Shown here piece by piece: positions 6,939-13,700 of a DNA stretch of 13,700 bases. Made by a program: the position numbers and the translations under genes. A model generated the notes under the pieces. The model had not been told where the DNA came from. It saw only the letters and a program-made list of their open reading frames with translations, and did no database searches. Numbering within the stretch: position 1 is the first letter of the stretch; each line of letters opens with the position of its first letter. The stretch is from Boseongicola sp. SB0675_bin_26 (lineage in GTDB: Bacteria > Pseudomonadota > Alphaproteobacteria > Rhodobacterales > Rhodobacteraceae). The stretch spans positions 1 to 13,700 of the forward strand of contig VYCX01000543.1 in assembly GCA_009843725.1 (NCBI GenBank). Reading direction: 5' to 3'.

Positions 6939-7128
6939 GACCCTTTCTTCGCGAGTGACCCGAATTCTGCGGCATTTCCAGGTTCCCTGGCCACCAGGTG
7001 CAGCAATCCGTCGCGGCAAGCCGGTTCAACATGACCGGCATCCCGCAGACATCGACCCCTTGCCGGAACGCATGTCTCGAGGCGCGCACTTGCCGGTCGC
7101 GTCCGGCATCGTCTCCGTCGCAGGTGTA

Positions 7129-7749
7129 TCATTTCCGGCCCAGGCCGCCAATGTCGTCAATGTGGCGCAGGATCTCGTTCACGCCGCCGCCGAACCTGAG
7201 CTGGGAGAACACGTAGGGTCTGCCGGCGCGCACCCGGTCGGTGTCGCGCTTCATGAGATCAAGATCCGCATCCACATGGGGTGCCAGATCCGTCTTGTTG
7301 ATGACCAGGATGTCCGAGCGGGTGATCGCCGGCCCGCCCTTGCGCGGGATCTCCTCGCCGGCCGCGACGTCGATGACATAGATCGTCAGGTCGGCGAGCT
7401 CCGGCGAGAACGTGGCCGACAGGTTGTCCCCGCCCGACTCGATCAAGACCAGGTCGAGATCGGGATGCGTTTCGCGGAGCTCGGCGATCGCGGCAAGGTT
7501 GATCGAGGCATCCTCGCGGATCGCGGTGTGCGGGCAGCCGCCGGTTTCCACGCCCTTGATCCGGTCGGACGGCAGCGCCTGAAGACGCAGAAGGGCGTCA
7601 GCATCCTCTTGGGTGTAGATGTCGTTCGTTACGACAGCCATCGACAGTTCGTCACGAAACGCTTGGCAAAGCGCGGCGGTCAGCGTGGTCTTCCCGGCCC
7701 CGACCGGGCCGCCGATGCCGATGCGAAGAGGGCCGTTCGGACTGTTCAT
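7129..7749 (-). CDS. ureG: Urease accessory GTPase UreG
   Basis: UreG is the SIMIBI-class GTPase that drives nickel delivery to apo-urease together with UreD, UreE and UreF. The 206-residue protein has the P-loop GPVGAGKT at 14-21, the nickel-binding CPH motif at 72-74, ESGG at 104-107 and the guanine-specificity motif NKTD at 151-154. All key residues are intact and the length is normal. Its ATG overlaps the ureF stop as ATGA (7749-7746), indicating translational coupling. It is the last gene of the urease operon. Confidence 0.97.
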   Translation of the reverse strand: MNSPNGPLRIGIGGPVGAGKTTLTAALCQAFRDELSMAVVTNDIYTQEDADALLRLQALPSDRIKGVETGGCPHTAIREDASINLAAIAELRETHPDLDLVLIESGGDNLSATFSPELADLTIYVIDVAAGEEIPRKGGPAITRSDILVINKTDLAPHVDADLDLMKRDTDRVRAGRPYVFSQLRFGGGVNEILRHIDDIGGLGRK

Positions 7750-8396
7750 GTACGGAATATCCTCGAGTTAAGGGTTTCGTGCCGCATCGAGGCGACATCG
7801 GTCAGGAACGCTGCAGACGCGAGTTTCGACAGGTCGCCGTCGCGCGTGTCGTCCGCGACCGCCGGGCAGAGCAGGGTCAGGCGCCGAAGGACGGCCTGCC
7901 CTTGCTGCTGGCCGACGGCAAGCAGTCTCTGGCCGGCTGCGACGAGGTTGGACAGAAAGGCGTGGAGGTAGAGTTGCTGGGTCAACGCAAGGGGCAGGGC
8001 TTCCTGCGCGGCTGCGGTACCGAGCGCGACGGGAAAGGTCAGTTCTTCCGCCGCAACACCCCAGGCGGCCAGGGCCCTGCCAAGGGCCCTGCCCTGCGCT
8101 GCCGTCTCCAGCCGCCGTTCGGCCGAGGCCGCAAATGCGCGTGCCGTCCGGTCGATTTCCCCGAGACGCTGGGGCGTTCCGGCCTTGAAGGCGGCGGCCA
8201 GAAGCAGGGAATCCGCCCGGCCGGCACCAAGCAGCAAGACGTCTTCGAGCCAGGCTTCCAGACCGGGTCCATCCTTCACCCACCCCATGTCCACCGCCCC
8301 TTCCAGCCCGTGGCTGTAGGCGAAGGATCCGACCGGAAATGCCGGAGAGAGCCATTGCGCCAAGGTCAGGACTTGCGTGTCAGTGGGCATGGGCAT
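7746..8396 (-). CDS. ureF: Urease accessory protein UreF
   Basis: UreF forms the UreD-UreF-UreG activation complex and gates GTPase-linked nickel transfer. The 216-residue, mostly helical protein carries the family's N-terminal segment [21 protein letters not shown] and ends in a conserved region with [14 protein letters not shown]. Two ATGs (8396 and 8390) are possible; the 5' end overlaps the last 17 or 11 nt of ureE. There is no good ribosome-binding site, so expression probably depends on coupling to ureE. A 12-bp near-perfect tandem repeat (8071-8094) encodes GRALGRAL inside a helix and keeps the frame. Confidence 0.95.
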   Translation of the reverse strand: MPMPTDTQVLTLAQWLSPAFPVGSFAYSHGLEGAVDMGWVKDGPGLEAWLEDVLLLGAGRADSLLLAAAFKAGTPQRLGEIDRTARAFAASAERRLETAAQGRALGRALAAWGVAAEELTFPVALGTAAAQEALPLALTQQLYLHAFLSNLVAAGQRLLAVGQQQGQAVLRRLTLLCPAVADDTRDGDLSKLASAAFLTDVASMRHETLNSRIFRT

Positions 8397-8817
8397 GGGT
8401 GCGGCCGTGACCGTAGGCGCCGCCCTCGGGAGAAAACGGTTCGGTGACCGCCGTGACGGCCGCGCCGAGTCTTTCCAGCATGTTGCGCATCACGTGATCT
8501 CGCTGGATCAGGAGCCGGTCGGACTCGATCTGGCAAGGCATGTGGCGGTTGCCGATGTGCCAGGCGAGCCGGATCAGATCGCCTTTCACCTGGAAAAGCT
8601 CCTCCTCGGCGGGCACGACCCCGACGGCTCGGCCATCTTCCAGCACGAATGCTTCGTGCCGGTCCACCGAAGTCGTCCGGGACAGATCCACAAGAAATCG
8701 CAACCCGCTTGCGGCGGTCAGCACCTTGCGGCGCAGAAACCGCGACTCATGGTCGAGAACCACGCTGTCGTCGGCATGATGCGTGTGCTTCACCTTTCGG
8801 CTTACGGGAAGAGTCAT
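8380..8817 (-). CDS. ureE: Urease accessory nickel metallochaperone UreE
   Basis: UreE binds nickel and passes it to UreG. The 145-residue protein starts MTLPVSRKVKHTHHADD and contains the conserved central core WHIGNRHMPCQIESDRLLIQ (interface and metal-binding region) and a short His-rich tail [10 protein letters not shown], shorter than the long tails of some orthologues. The ATG at 8817 is fixed by GAGGAG, which overlaps the ureC stop codon (TGAGGAG). A longer in-frame extension to 8892 lies inside ureC and has no family resemblance. The gap to ureC is 10 bp and it overlaps ureF. Confidence 0.95.
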   Translation of the reverse strand: MTLPVSRKVKHTHHADDSVVLDHESRFLRRKVLTAASGLRFLVDLSRTTSVDRHEAFVLEDGRAVGVVPAEEELFQVKGDLIRLAWHIGNRHMPCQIESDRLLIQRDHVMRNMLERLGAAVTAVTEPFSPEGGAYGHGRTHAHAH

Positions 8818-8827
8818 CGCGGTCTCC

Positions 8828-10537
8828 TCAGAACATGAAGTATCGCTGCGCCATGGGCAGGACCTCGGCTGGCTGGCAGGCCAGCAGTTCACCGTCGGCC
8901 CGCACCTCGTAGGTCTCCGGGTCCACCTCCATCTCCGGCGTGGCGTCGTTCAGCACCAGGTCCTTCTTGCCGATCCCGCGCGTGTTCGCGACGGCCAGAG
9001 TGTCCTTGGACAGGCCAAGCGTGGCGCCGATGCCGGCGTCCTGCGCCGCGGCGCTGACAAAGGTCACGGAGGAGCGTTCGACGCTTCTGCCATAGGCGCC
9101 GAACATTGGGCGCGAGCAGACCGGCTGCGGCGTCGGGATCGAGGCGTTGGGATCGCCCATCTGCGCCATTGCAATGGTCCCGCCGATGAGCGTCATCTCC
9201 GGCTTCACGCCGAAGAAGGCAGGGTTCCACAGGACCAGGTCGGCGCGCTTTCCCTCTTCGACCGACCCGATTTCGTGCGCGATCCCGTGAGCGATGGCCG
9301 GATTGATCGTGTATTTCGCGATGTATCGGCGTACGCGGTAGTTGTCGTTGCTGCCGGTCTCTTCCGGCAGGCGCCCCCGCTGCCGCTTCATCTTGTCCGC
9401 GGTCTGCCATGTGCGGATCAGGACCTCCCCCACGCGCCCCATGGCCTGGCTGTCGGACGCGATGATCGAAAACGCGCCCATGTCGTGAAGGATGTCCTCG
9501 GCCGCGATGGTCTCGCGCCGGATGCGGCTTTCCGCGAAGGCCACGTCCTCCGGAATGGTCTGGTCGAGGTGATGGCAGACCATGAGCATGTCGAGATGCT
9601 CCTCCACCGTGTTGACCGTGAAGGGCCGCGTCGGGTTCGTGGAGGACGGCAGGACGTGATCCTCGCCGCAGATCCTGATGATGTCGGGCGCGTGCCCGCC
9701 CCCCGCACCTTCGGTATGGAAGGCGTGGATCGTGCGGCCCTTCATGGCCTTGACGGTGTTCTCGACGAATCCGCTTTCGTTCAGCGTGTCGGTATGGATC
9801 ATCACCTGAACGTCCATGGCATCGGCCACGGACAGGCGGCAATCGATGGCGCCAGGCGTTGTCCCCCAGTCCTCATGCAGTTTCAGGGCGCAGGCCCCTC
9901 CCCTGACCTGCTCTTCCAAGGCTGCCGGGAGCGATGCGTTGCCCTTGCCCGCAAAGGCGAGGTTCATCGGGAAGGCGTCCCCCGCCTGCAGCATTCGCCC
10001 GATATGCCAGGGCCCGGGCGTGCAGGTCGTGGCGAGCGTGCCGTGCGCCGGCCCGGTGCCGCCGCCGAGCATGGTTGTCAGGCCGGAATGCAGCGCATCC
10101 TCGATCTGCTGCGGGCAGATGAAATGGATGTGGCTGTCGAAGCCGCCGGCGGTGAGGATCTTGCCCTCGCCCGCAATCGCCTCGGTTCCGGGTCCGATGA
10201 CGATGTCGACGCCGGGCTGCATATCGGGATTTCCCGCCTTGCCGATCCCGGCGATCCGGCCGTCCTTCAGCCCGACATCCGCCTTGTAGATGCCGGCATG
10301 ATCGACGATCAGCGCGTTGGTGACGACTGTATCCACGGCACCCTCTGCACGCGTGGCCTGTGACTGGCCCATCCCGTCGCGGATGACCTTGCCACCACCG
10401 AACTTGACCTCTTCGCCATAGACGGTGTGGTCGCGCTCGACCTCGATGACGAGATCGGTGTCGGCAAGCCGGACCTTGTCCCCGGTCGTGGGGCCGAACA
10501 TGGCTGCATAGTCAGCGCGCGAGATTGTCGCGGGCAT
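8828..10537 (-). CDS. ureC: Urease subunit alpha (catalytic)
   Basis: UreC carries the dinuclear nickel site that hydrolyses urea to ammonia and carbamate. The 569-residue protein is full length. Active-site residues are all present with an offset of +2 from Klebsiella numbering: nickel ligands H136 and H138 (DSHIH), carbamylated K219 ([10 protein letters not shown]), H248 (MIHTD), H274 ([12 protein letters not shown]), flap residues C321 and H322 ([12 protein letters not shown]) and D362 ([11 protein letters not shown]). The start at ATG 10537 ([20 protein letters not shown]) is the family start and has AAGGGAG 6 nt upstream. It lies 66 bp after ureB. Confidence 0.98.
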   Translation of the reverse strand: MPATISRADYAAMFGPTTGDKVRLADTDLVIEVERDHTVYGEEVKFGGGKVIRDGMGQSQATRAEGAVDTVVTNALIVDHAGIYKADVGLKDGRIAGIGKAGNPDMQPGVDIVIGPGTEAIAGEGKILTAGGFDSHIHFICPQQIEDALHSGLTTMLGGGTGPAHGTLATTCTPGPWHIGRMLQAGDAFPMNLAFAGKGNASLPAALEEQVRGGACALKLHEDWGTTPGAIDCRLSVADAMDVQVMIHTDTLNESGFVENTVKAMKGRTIHAFHTEGAGGGHAPDIIRICGEDHVLPSSTNPTRPFTVNTVEEHLDMLMVCHHLDQTIPEDVAFAESRIRRETIAAEDILHDMGAFSIIASDSQAMGRVGEVLIRTWQTADKMKRQRGRLPEETGSNDNYRVRRYIAKYTINPAIAHGIAHEIGSVEEGKRADLVLWNPAFFGVKPEMTLIGGTIAMAQMGDPNASIPTPQPVCSRPMFGAYGRSVERSSVTFVSAAAQDAGIGATLGLSKDTLAVANTRGIGKKDLVLNDATPEMEVDPETYEVRADGELLACQPAEVLPMAQRYFMF

Positions 10538-10543
10538 GAAGCA

Positions 10544-10550
10544 CTCCCTT
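10544..10550 (-). promoter_or_regulatory. Ribosome-binding site of ureC
   Basis: AAGGGAG with 6-nt spacing selects the ATG at 10537 over an in-frame start at 10582 that would add 15 unrelated residues. Confidence 0.7.
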
Positions 10551-10603
10551 CCCATCCACTCCGGGGCGCGCAAGCGAGACATGGGCCAGCGGCCAGTCAG
10601 TCA

Positions 10604-10909
10604 TCACAGCGCTCCCATGACCCGTTGGTTGAACCCGAACACGTTCCGCGCACCGCCAATGGGAATGAGCTGCACCTCCCGGCGCTGCCCCGGCTCGAAG
10701 CGCACCGCTGTCCCCGCGGCGATGTCGAGCCGCATGCCTCGCGCCGCGTCACGGTCGAATTCCAGCGCGTCGTTCGCCTCTCCGAAATGGTAGTGCGAGC
10801 CCACCTGCACCGGCCGGTCGCCGGCATTGGCGACCATAAGCGCGATCGCGTCCCGGTCCGCGTTCAGCGTGACTTCACCCGGGCCGGCAATCACTTCGCC
10901 GGGGATCAT
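10604..10909 (-). CDS. ureB: Urease subunit beta
   Basis: UreB is the beta-type structural subunit that packs with UreA and UreC in the (UreABC)3 enzyme. The 101-residue product begins [16 protein letters not shown] and includes [18 protein letters not shown] and [10 protein letters not shown], hallmarks of the family; length is exactly typical. The ATG at 10909 overlaps the stop of the small upstream ORF as ATGA, and there is no strong ribosome-binding site of its own, so translation probably depends on that ORF. Confidence 0.97.
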   Translation of the reverse strand: MIPGEVIAGPGEVTLNADRDAIALMVANAGDRPVQVGSHYHFGEANDALEFDRDAARGMRLDIAAGTAVRFEPGQRREVQLIPIGGARNVFGFNQRVMGAL

Positions 10910-11061
10910 TGCTGCAACTTCGTGCGGTTCCGCACCGCAAAGGCTGCCGGCGCGACGAGGCAACGGCCGAACGGCACGCTCCGGTCGACACGGGCGACGG
11001 GCAATGCCGCCTCGCGGGCCTGGGCAGGCGATGCGAACGGACGCCGGGGAAGAACATGCAT
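10906..11061 (-). CDS. Small protein of unknown function inside the urease operon
   Basis: A 51-residue frame lies between ureA and ureB. It begins [20 protein letters not shown] and ends VRNRTKLQQ, with one Cys and many Arg. I do not recognise a family. Three things favour translation: GAGGGGG lies 6 nt before the ATG, the stop TGA overlaps the ureB ATG as ATGA, and 39 of 51 codons end in G or C by hand count, like the neighbouring genes. An overlapping frame starting at 11057 would run into ureB and is less convincing. It may be a structural or coupling element, or an uncharacterised urease-linked peptide. Confidence 0.6.
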   Translation of the reverse strand: MHVLPRRPFASPAQAREAALPVARVDRSVPFGRCLVAPAAFAVRNRTKLQQ

Positions 11062-11067
11062 GGAATG

Positions 11068-11074
11068 CCCCCTC
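11068..11074 (-). promoter_or_regulatory. Ribosome-binding site of the small urease-operon ORF
   Basis: GAGGGGG on the minus strand is 6 nt before the ATG at 11061 and overlaps the ureA stop codon (TGA, 11075-11073). Since ureB has no clear site of its own, this may load ribosomes for both. Confidence 0.55.
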
Positions 11075-11375
11075 ATCGGATCGGGTTGTGAACGGTGACC
11101 AGCTTCGTGCCGTCGGGAAAGGTCGCCTCCACCTGCACGTCGTGGATCATCTCGGCCACGCCTTCCATGCACTGATCTCTGGTGACGACCTCCGCGCCGG
11201 CCTCCATCATGTCGGCGACCGAGCGGCCGTCGCGCGCGCCTTCGACCACCGCGTCGGTGATCAGGGCAACGGCCTCGGGGTGGTTCAGCTTCACGCCGCG
11301 CGCCAGCCGCTTGCGGGCGACTTCCGCCGCCATGGAGACGAGGAGCTTGTCCCTTTCGCGTGGCGTCAGGTTCAT
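11073..11375 (-). CDS. ureA: Urease subunit gamma
   Basis: The 100-residue protein begins [20 protein letters not shown] and ends with [15 protein letters not shown], the conserved ends of the gamma subunit. It is a structural part of urease. The ATG at 11375 follows the ureD stop after one base (TGA-C-ATG), the same tight arrangement as atpI-atpB. A start at 11408 would overlap ureD and add 11 residues unlike the family. Confidence 0.97.
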   Translation of the reverse strand: MNLTPRERDKLLVSMAAEVARKRLARGVKLNHPEAVALITDAVVEGARDGRSVADMMEAGAEVVTRDQCMEGVAEMIHDVQVEATFPDGTKLVTVHNPIR

Positions 11376-11376
11376 G

Positions 11377-12171
11377 TCAGATGTTCCAGCATCGAGGGAG
11401 CCCGTCATGGCTCAGGTGGTTCAGCATCGGGACCAGCGTTGAACGCATCTCGTTGCTGTCACGTGAAAGAAAGCGCATGACCAGCACATCCTCCTGAAGC
11501 AGGCTGGCTCCTGCGTGACGTGGCAGACAGCGGCGCAGCACTTCAAGCTGCGCCTCGGCGTCGGGAGCGAAATACACCAGGGAGGCCATGGCGCGTGCGC
11601 GGCCTGCGACGCCCGGACGATCAAGCTGCGCCTGCACATCGCCTGCCAGACGGATGCAGTCCAGGTAGATCGGGACGCCCGCGCGCCGGACCTCCATCCG
11701 GTCCAGGACGTGCGCCGAAGTCAGGGTCTCCCCCATTTCAAGGCGACCGAAGATCAGCGGTTCCGTCAGCAGCAGGGTGGCCCCTGCCTGCAATTCAATT
11801 GTCAGCGATCGCTCCAGCGAGCAGCCGTCGAAGAGAATCGTCTCCTGCGGCAGCCAGTTCACGCGCGCGCCTTCCGCCACGTTCAGCCGCGTCTCGATTC
11901 GCCCTTTTTTTCCAGGCAAGGCGCGGTAGATCCGTTCCGCCGCCTGAGTGGTGAGTGTCAATGTCGTCCCTGCCTCGGCATGAGCGGACAACGAAAGGCG
12001 ATCGCCGCCGGTGACGCCCCCGGCGCAGTTCAGGAGGACGGCCTGCAGCGCCCGCCCGGCGCTCCTGGGGAAGAGGCACTTGAGTGATCCCGACTGCCGC
12101 AACCTCCGCAATGCGGTGCCGCCGTCCCTGGCCTTGACGGCGAGCGAAACCTCCCCCTGCGCACGCGCCAT
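11377..12171 (-). CDS. ureD: Urease accessory protein UreD (UreH)
   Basis: UreD is the scaffold that binds apo-urease and recruits UreF and UreG, with an internal path for nickel. From ATG 12171 the product is 264 residues, starting [17 protein letters not shown]; family motifs include [24 protein letters not shown] and [12 protein letters not shown]. An alternative TTG start at 12213 would add 14 residues and has GGAGGGAG 11 nt upstream, while the ATG has no good ribosome-binding site. A 16-bp inverted repeat encloses the ATG. It is the first gene of the operon. Confidence 0.93.
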   Translation of the reverse strand: MARAQGEVSLAVKARDGGTALRRLRQSGSLKCLFPRSAGRALQAVLLNCAGGVTGGDRLSLSAHAEAGTTLTLTTQAAERIYRALPGKKGRIETRLNVAEGARVNWLPQETILFDGCSLERSLTIELQAGATLLLTEPLIFGRLEMGETLTSAHVLDRMEVRRAGVPIYLDCIRLAGDVQAQLDRPGVAGRARAMASLVYFAPDAEAQLEVLRRCLPRHAGASLLQEDVLVMRFLSRDSNEMRSTLVPMLNHLSHDGLPRCWNI

Positions 12172-12197
12172 GACCGGTGCAGCGGCACCGCATTGCG
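12107..12197. repeat. 16-bp perfect inverted repeat enclosing the ureD ATG
   Basis: The arm CGCAATGCGGTGCCGC (12107-12122) is the exact reverse complement of the arm at 12182-12197, with 59 bp between. In the ureD mRNA the arms could form a GC-rich stem with the ATG at 12171 in the loop and the alternative TTG (12213) outside. Both arms are in frame with ureD if translation starts at the TTG. Confidence 0.8.
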
Positions 12198-12213
12198 AAG
12201 ATATCGGCAACAA

Positions 12214-12524
12214 CTGGGTGATGGCTCCCTCCAGAGCGCGAATTCAATGCCCCCTTCTTGAGCCGCACCGCACCGAATCGCCACGAAATTGCAGATTGGC
12301 AGGATCAACGGACCGGTTTCCGCCCTGTTTTTGTGCAAAGATCGCACTTCTGGATGAACTTTTGGGCGAAAATGTCCGAAGCTTCGATTGCCGGCCGCTG
12401 TCAATTGCCAATCATGCTGCAATGCAGAGACACTGTCCCTGTCCGCTGGGGCGTCGACCCCGAAAAGCGGGTGTGTGACGACCGGAAAGCTAGGAACTCT
12501 CGTCGGCCGCCACACGGGTGCGAA
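12214..12524. other. Intergenic region upstream of ureD, no supported gene
   Basis: This 311-bp stretch between ureD and the urtA remnant should hold the urease operon promoter. I see GGAGGGAG near 12225-12232, a TTGACA hexamer on the minus strand (12404-12399) without a convincing -10, a short palindrome at 12333-12347, and a direct CGCACCGCACC-type repeat near 12265. No clear sigma54 (GG-N10-GC) site was recognised. Confidence 0.4.
12333..12347. promoter_or_regulatory. Short inverted repeat upstream of ureD
   Basis: GTGC-AAAGATC-GCAC is a 4-bp-arm palindrome in a locally AT-richer stretch about 120-160 bp before ureD. The arms are arranged opposite to the usual NtrC site (GCAC...GTGC), so assignment to nitrogen control is not supported. 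It is a weak candidate binding site only. Confidence 0.2.
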
Positions 12525-13424
12525 ATCGAGGCAGTCGTGGTCGATCCGGCCTCCGACTGGCCGCTCTTCGCCGAGAAGGCGCGCGAGCTCGTGACGGTTC
12601 ACGACGTCGACGTGATCTTCGACAACTGGACCTCGGTCAGTCGAAAGTCGGTCCTGCCGGTGATCGAGGAACTGAACGGCCTCCTGTTCTATCCCGTCCA
12701 GTACGAAGGCGAGGAGATCTCGAGGAACGTGTTCTATACCGACGCCGCGCCGAACCAGCAGGCGATTCCGGCAACCGACTACTATCTTGACGAGTCAGGC
12801 GTCGAGAAGTTCGCCCTTCTGGGGACTGACTACGTGTATCCGCGGACCACGAACAACATCCTTGAATCCTACCTGACGTCCAAGGGCATCCCCGAAGAGG
12901 ACATCTTCGTCAGCTACACGCCTTTCGGCCACTCGGACTGGTCAAAGATCGTTGCCGACGTCGTCGCGCTGGGTGCTGACGGAAAGAGGGTGGGCGTCAT
13001 CTCGACGATCAACGACGATGCGAACATAGGCTTCTACAAGGAACTTGCCGCTGCCGGGGTTTCGGCCGACGACATCCCCGTCGTCGCCTTCTCGGTCGGC
13101 GAAGAGGAGCTTTCGGGTCTCGACACCGGCAACCTCGTCGGGCACCTGGCGGCATGGAACTACTTCATGTCCGCCGACACGTCCGGGAATGAGGCGTTCA
13201 TCGCTGCCTGGCATGAGTTCATCGGCGACGAAAGCCGCGTCACCAACGACCCGATGGAAGCTCACTACATCGGCTTCAACATGTGGGTGAATTCAGTCAC
13301 CGCAGCAGGCACCACCGATGTCGACGCCGTGCGCGAAGCCATGTGGGGCCAGGAATTCCCCAACCTCACGGGCGGCATGGCCATGATAGGCGTGAACCAC
13401 CACCTGTCGAAGCCGGTGCTGAAC
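12525..13424 (+). pseudogene. urtA: Remnant of urtA, urea ABC transporter substrate-binding protein, both ends missing
   Basis: A 300-codon frame without stops matches the core of UrtA: IEAVVVDPASDWPLFAEKA, WTSVSRKSVLPVIEELNG, LLFYPVQYEGEE, AAPNQQAIPA, GTDYVYPRTTN, YTPFGHSDW, VAFSVGEEELSG, HLAAWNYF, VTNDPMEAHYIGFNMWV, NHHLSKPVL. Full UrtA is about 420-430 residues, so the signal peptide and first mature segment, and roughly the last 80-90 residues, are gone. No plausible start is present: the first in-frame ATG (12414) precedes unrelated codons. Past 13424 the frame stays open only because it runs antisense through the next gene. Three usually conserved Gly positions appear as Asp, hinting at decay. 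It points away from ureD, unlike the usual co-directional urt-ure layout. Confidence 0.88.
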
Positions 13425-13435
13425 GGCCGGCGCGG

Positions 13436-13700
13436 TCAGCCGCGCGCCGGACCGAACACCGCAGCACATGCAAGGATCACGCCGGCCACCGTCCCGATCA
13501 TGCCTGCGGCGCTCACCGCATTCTCCGATCCAAGCCAGGCCGGCCCGCTGCCCGCGAGCGTGAACCCAAGCGTTGCCGCGATCAGCGCGAAGGCGACGGA
13601 CCAAGCCACCTGGGCGCCCAGGCGGTTCGTCATCAGGCGCGCAGCGGCCGGCGGGCAGATGAACATGGCGATCACGATAATTGAGCCAACTGCGTCAAAC
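13436..13700 (-). CDS. ABC-3 family metal (Mn/Zn/Fe-type) transporter permease, C-terminal part
   Basis: The last 87 codons are in the window; the gene continues beyond 13700. The fragment opens FDAVGSIIVIAMFICPPAAA and continues ARLMTNRLG, a signature of ABC-3 permeases (ZnuB, MntB, SitC/SitD type), followed by two more hydrophobic segments (VAFALIAATLGFTLAG and AGMIGTVAGVILACAAVFG). The frame is open to the window edge, so the internal GTG at 13675 is not the start. The product stops abruptly after FGPARG, where many relatives have a longer cytoplasmic tail, so the 3' end may be truncated at the junction with the urtA remnant. The metal transported cannot be told. Confidence 0.85.
   Translation of the reverse strand, partial: FDAVGSIIVIAMFICPPAAARLMTNRLGAQVAWSVAFALIAATLGFTLAGSGPAWLGSENAVSAAGMIGTVAGVILACAAVFGPARG

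Noticed and set aside
7080..7128. A GCCGG...CCGGC hairpin after ureG as a terminator
   Set aside because: The stem is only 5 bp and no T-run follows, so a rho-independent terminator is not supported.
8071..8094. 12-bp near-perfect tandem repeat inside ureF
   Set aside because: It encodes an in-frame GRALGRAL in a helix of an otherwise normal protein; likely chance or neutral slippage in GC-rich DNA.
8783..10363. A long plus-strand open frame (526 codons) opposite ureC
   Set aside because: It is antisense to a gene with all catalytic residues intact. GC-rich third positions remove stop codons on the other strand, and the translation (rich in Arg, Asp, Gly, His) resembles no family.
10875..11057. 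An alternative 60-codon frame overlapping the small ureA-ureB ORF
   Set aside because: It lacks the coupled stop/start with ureB, overlaps the ureB coding region and has a worse spacing to the GAGGGGG site.
12214..12420. A sigma54/NtrC-type promoter for the urease operon
   Set aside because: No GG-N10-GC element or properly oriented GCAC...GTGC site was found; the minus-strand TTGACA (12404-12399) has no acceptable -10 at 16-18 bp.
12414..13700. A continuous open frame starting at ATG 12414 and running through the urtA core to the window edge
   Set aside because: The first ~37 codons have no UrtA resemblance or signal peptide, and codons after 13424 are antisense to the metal permease. The frame is open by chance at both ends, so it is called a pseudogene fragment.

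Overview
The window is high-GC, densely packed DNA from an alphaproteobacterium, most likely Rhodobacterales (Rhodobacteraceae/Paracoccaceae). This rests on the c-subunit start MEGDVVQMGAYIGAGL, the atpI-atpB-atpE order with a short AtpI, the PilM/PilP-like fusion protein next to hpd, and the urease gene order. No database search was possible, so the lineage is inferred from recognised protein families.

Layout. (1) 1-1256, minus strand: the start of the F0 ATP synthase operon, atpI-atpB-atpE, with atpE leaving the window; a sigma70-type promoter lies upstream of atpI. (2) 1359-1732, plus: a small ArsR-family regulator, divergent from atpI, with a palindromic candidate operator. (3) 2044-4461, plus: an 805-residue single-pass membrane protein with a GspL/PilM-like N-terminus, a linker holding four exact 69-residue tandem repeats, and a PilP/GspC-like C-terminal domain; its promoter is placed so that the mRNA may be leaderless. 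(4) 4479-6197: hpd (4-hydroxyphenylpyruvate dioxygenase, minus; TTG start) divergent from an Lrp/AsnC regulator (plus), with an AT-rich palindrome between them, pointing to local control of tyrosine/phenylalanine breakdown. (5) 6255-6938, minus: an ankyrin-repeat protein. (6) 7129-12171, minus: a complete urease operon ureD-ureA-orf-ureB-ureC-ureE-ureF-ureG. UreABC form the nickel enzyme and UreDEFG load the metal. An unassigned 51-codon ORF sits between ureA and ureB with its own ribosome-binding site and an ATGA overlap with ureB. (7) 12525-13424, plus: a piece of urtA (urea ABC transporter binding protein) lacking both ends. (8) 13436-13700, minus: the C-terminal part of an ABC-3 family metal transporter permease whose stop codon lies 11 bp from the end of the urtA homology.

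How it fits together. Urease normally works with the UrtABCDE urea importer, whose genes often lie beside ureD in this group. Here only a decayed, oppositely oriented urtA core remains, so the region next to ureD looks like a rearrangement scar. The most notable points are the repeat-bearing PilM/PilP-like fusion, the small ORF inside the urease operon, the 16-bp inverted repeat enclosing the ureD ATG, and the double-ended urtA remnant joined to the permease end. No tRNA, rRNA, CRISPR array, insertion sequence or clear rho-independent terminator was seen.
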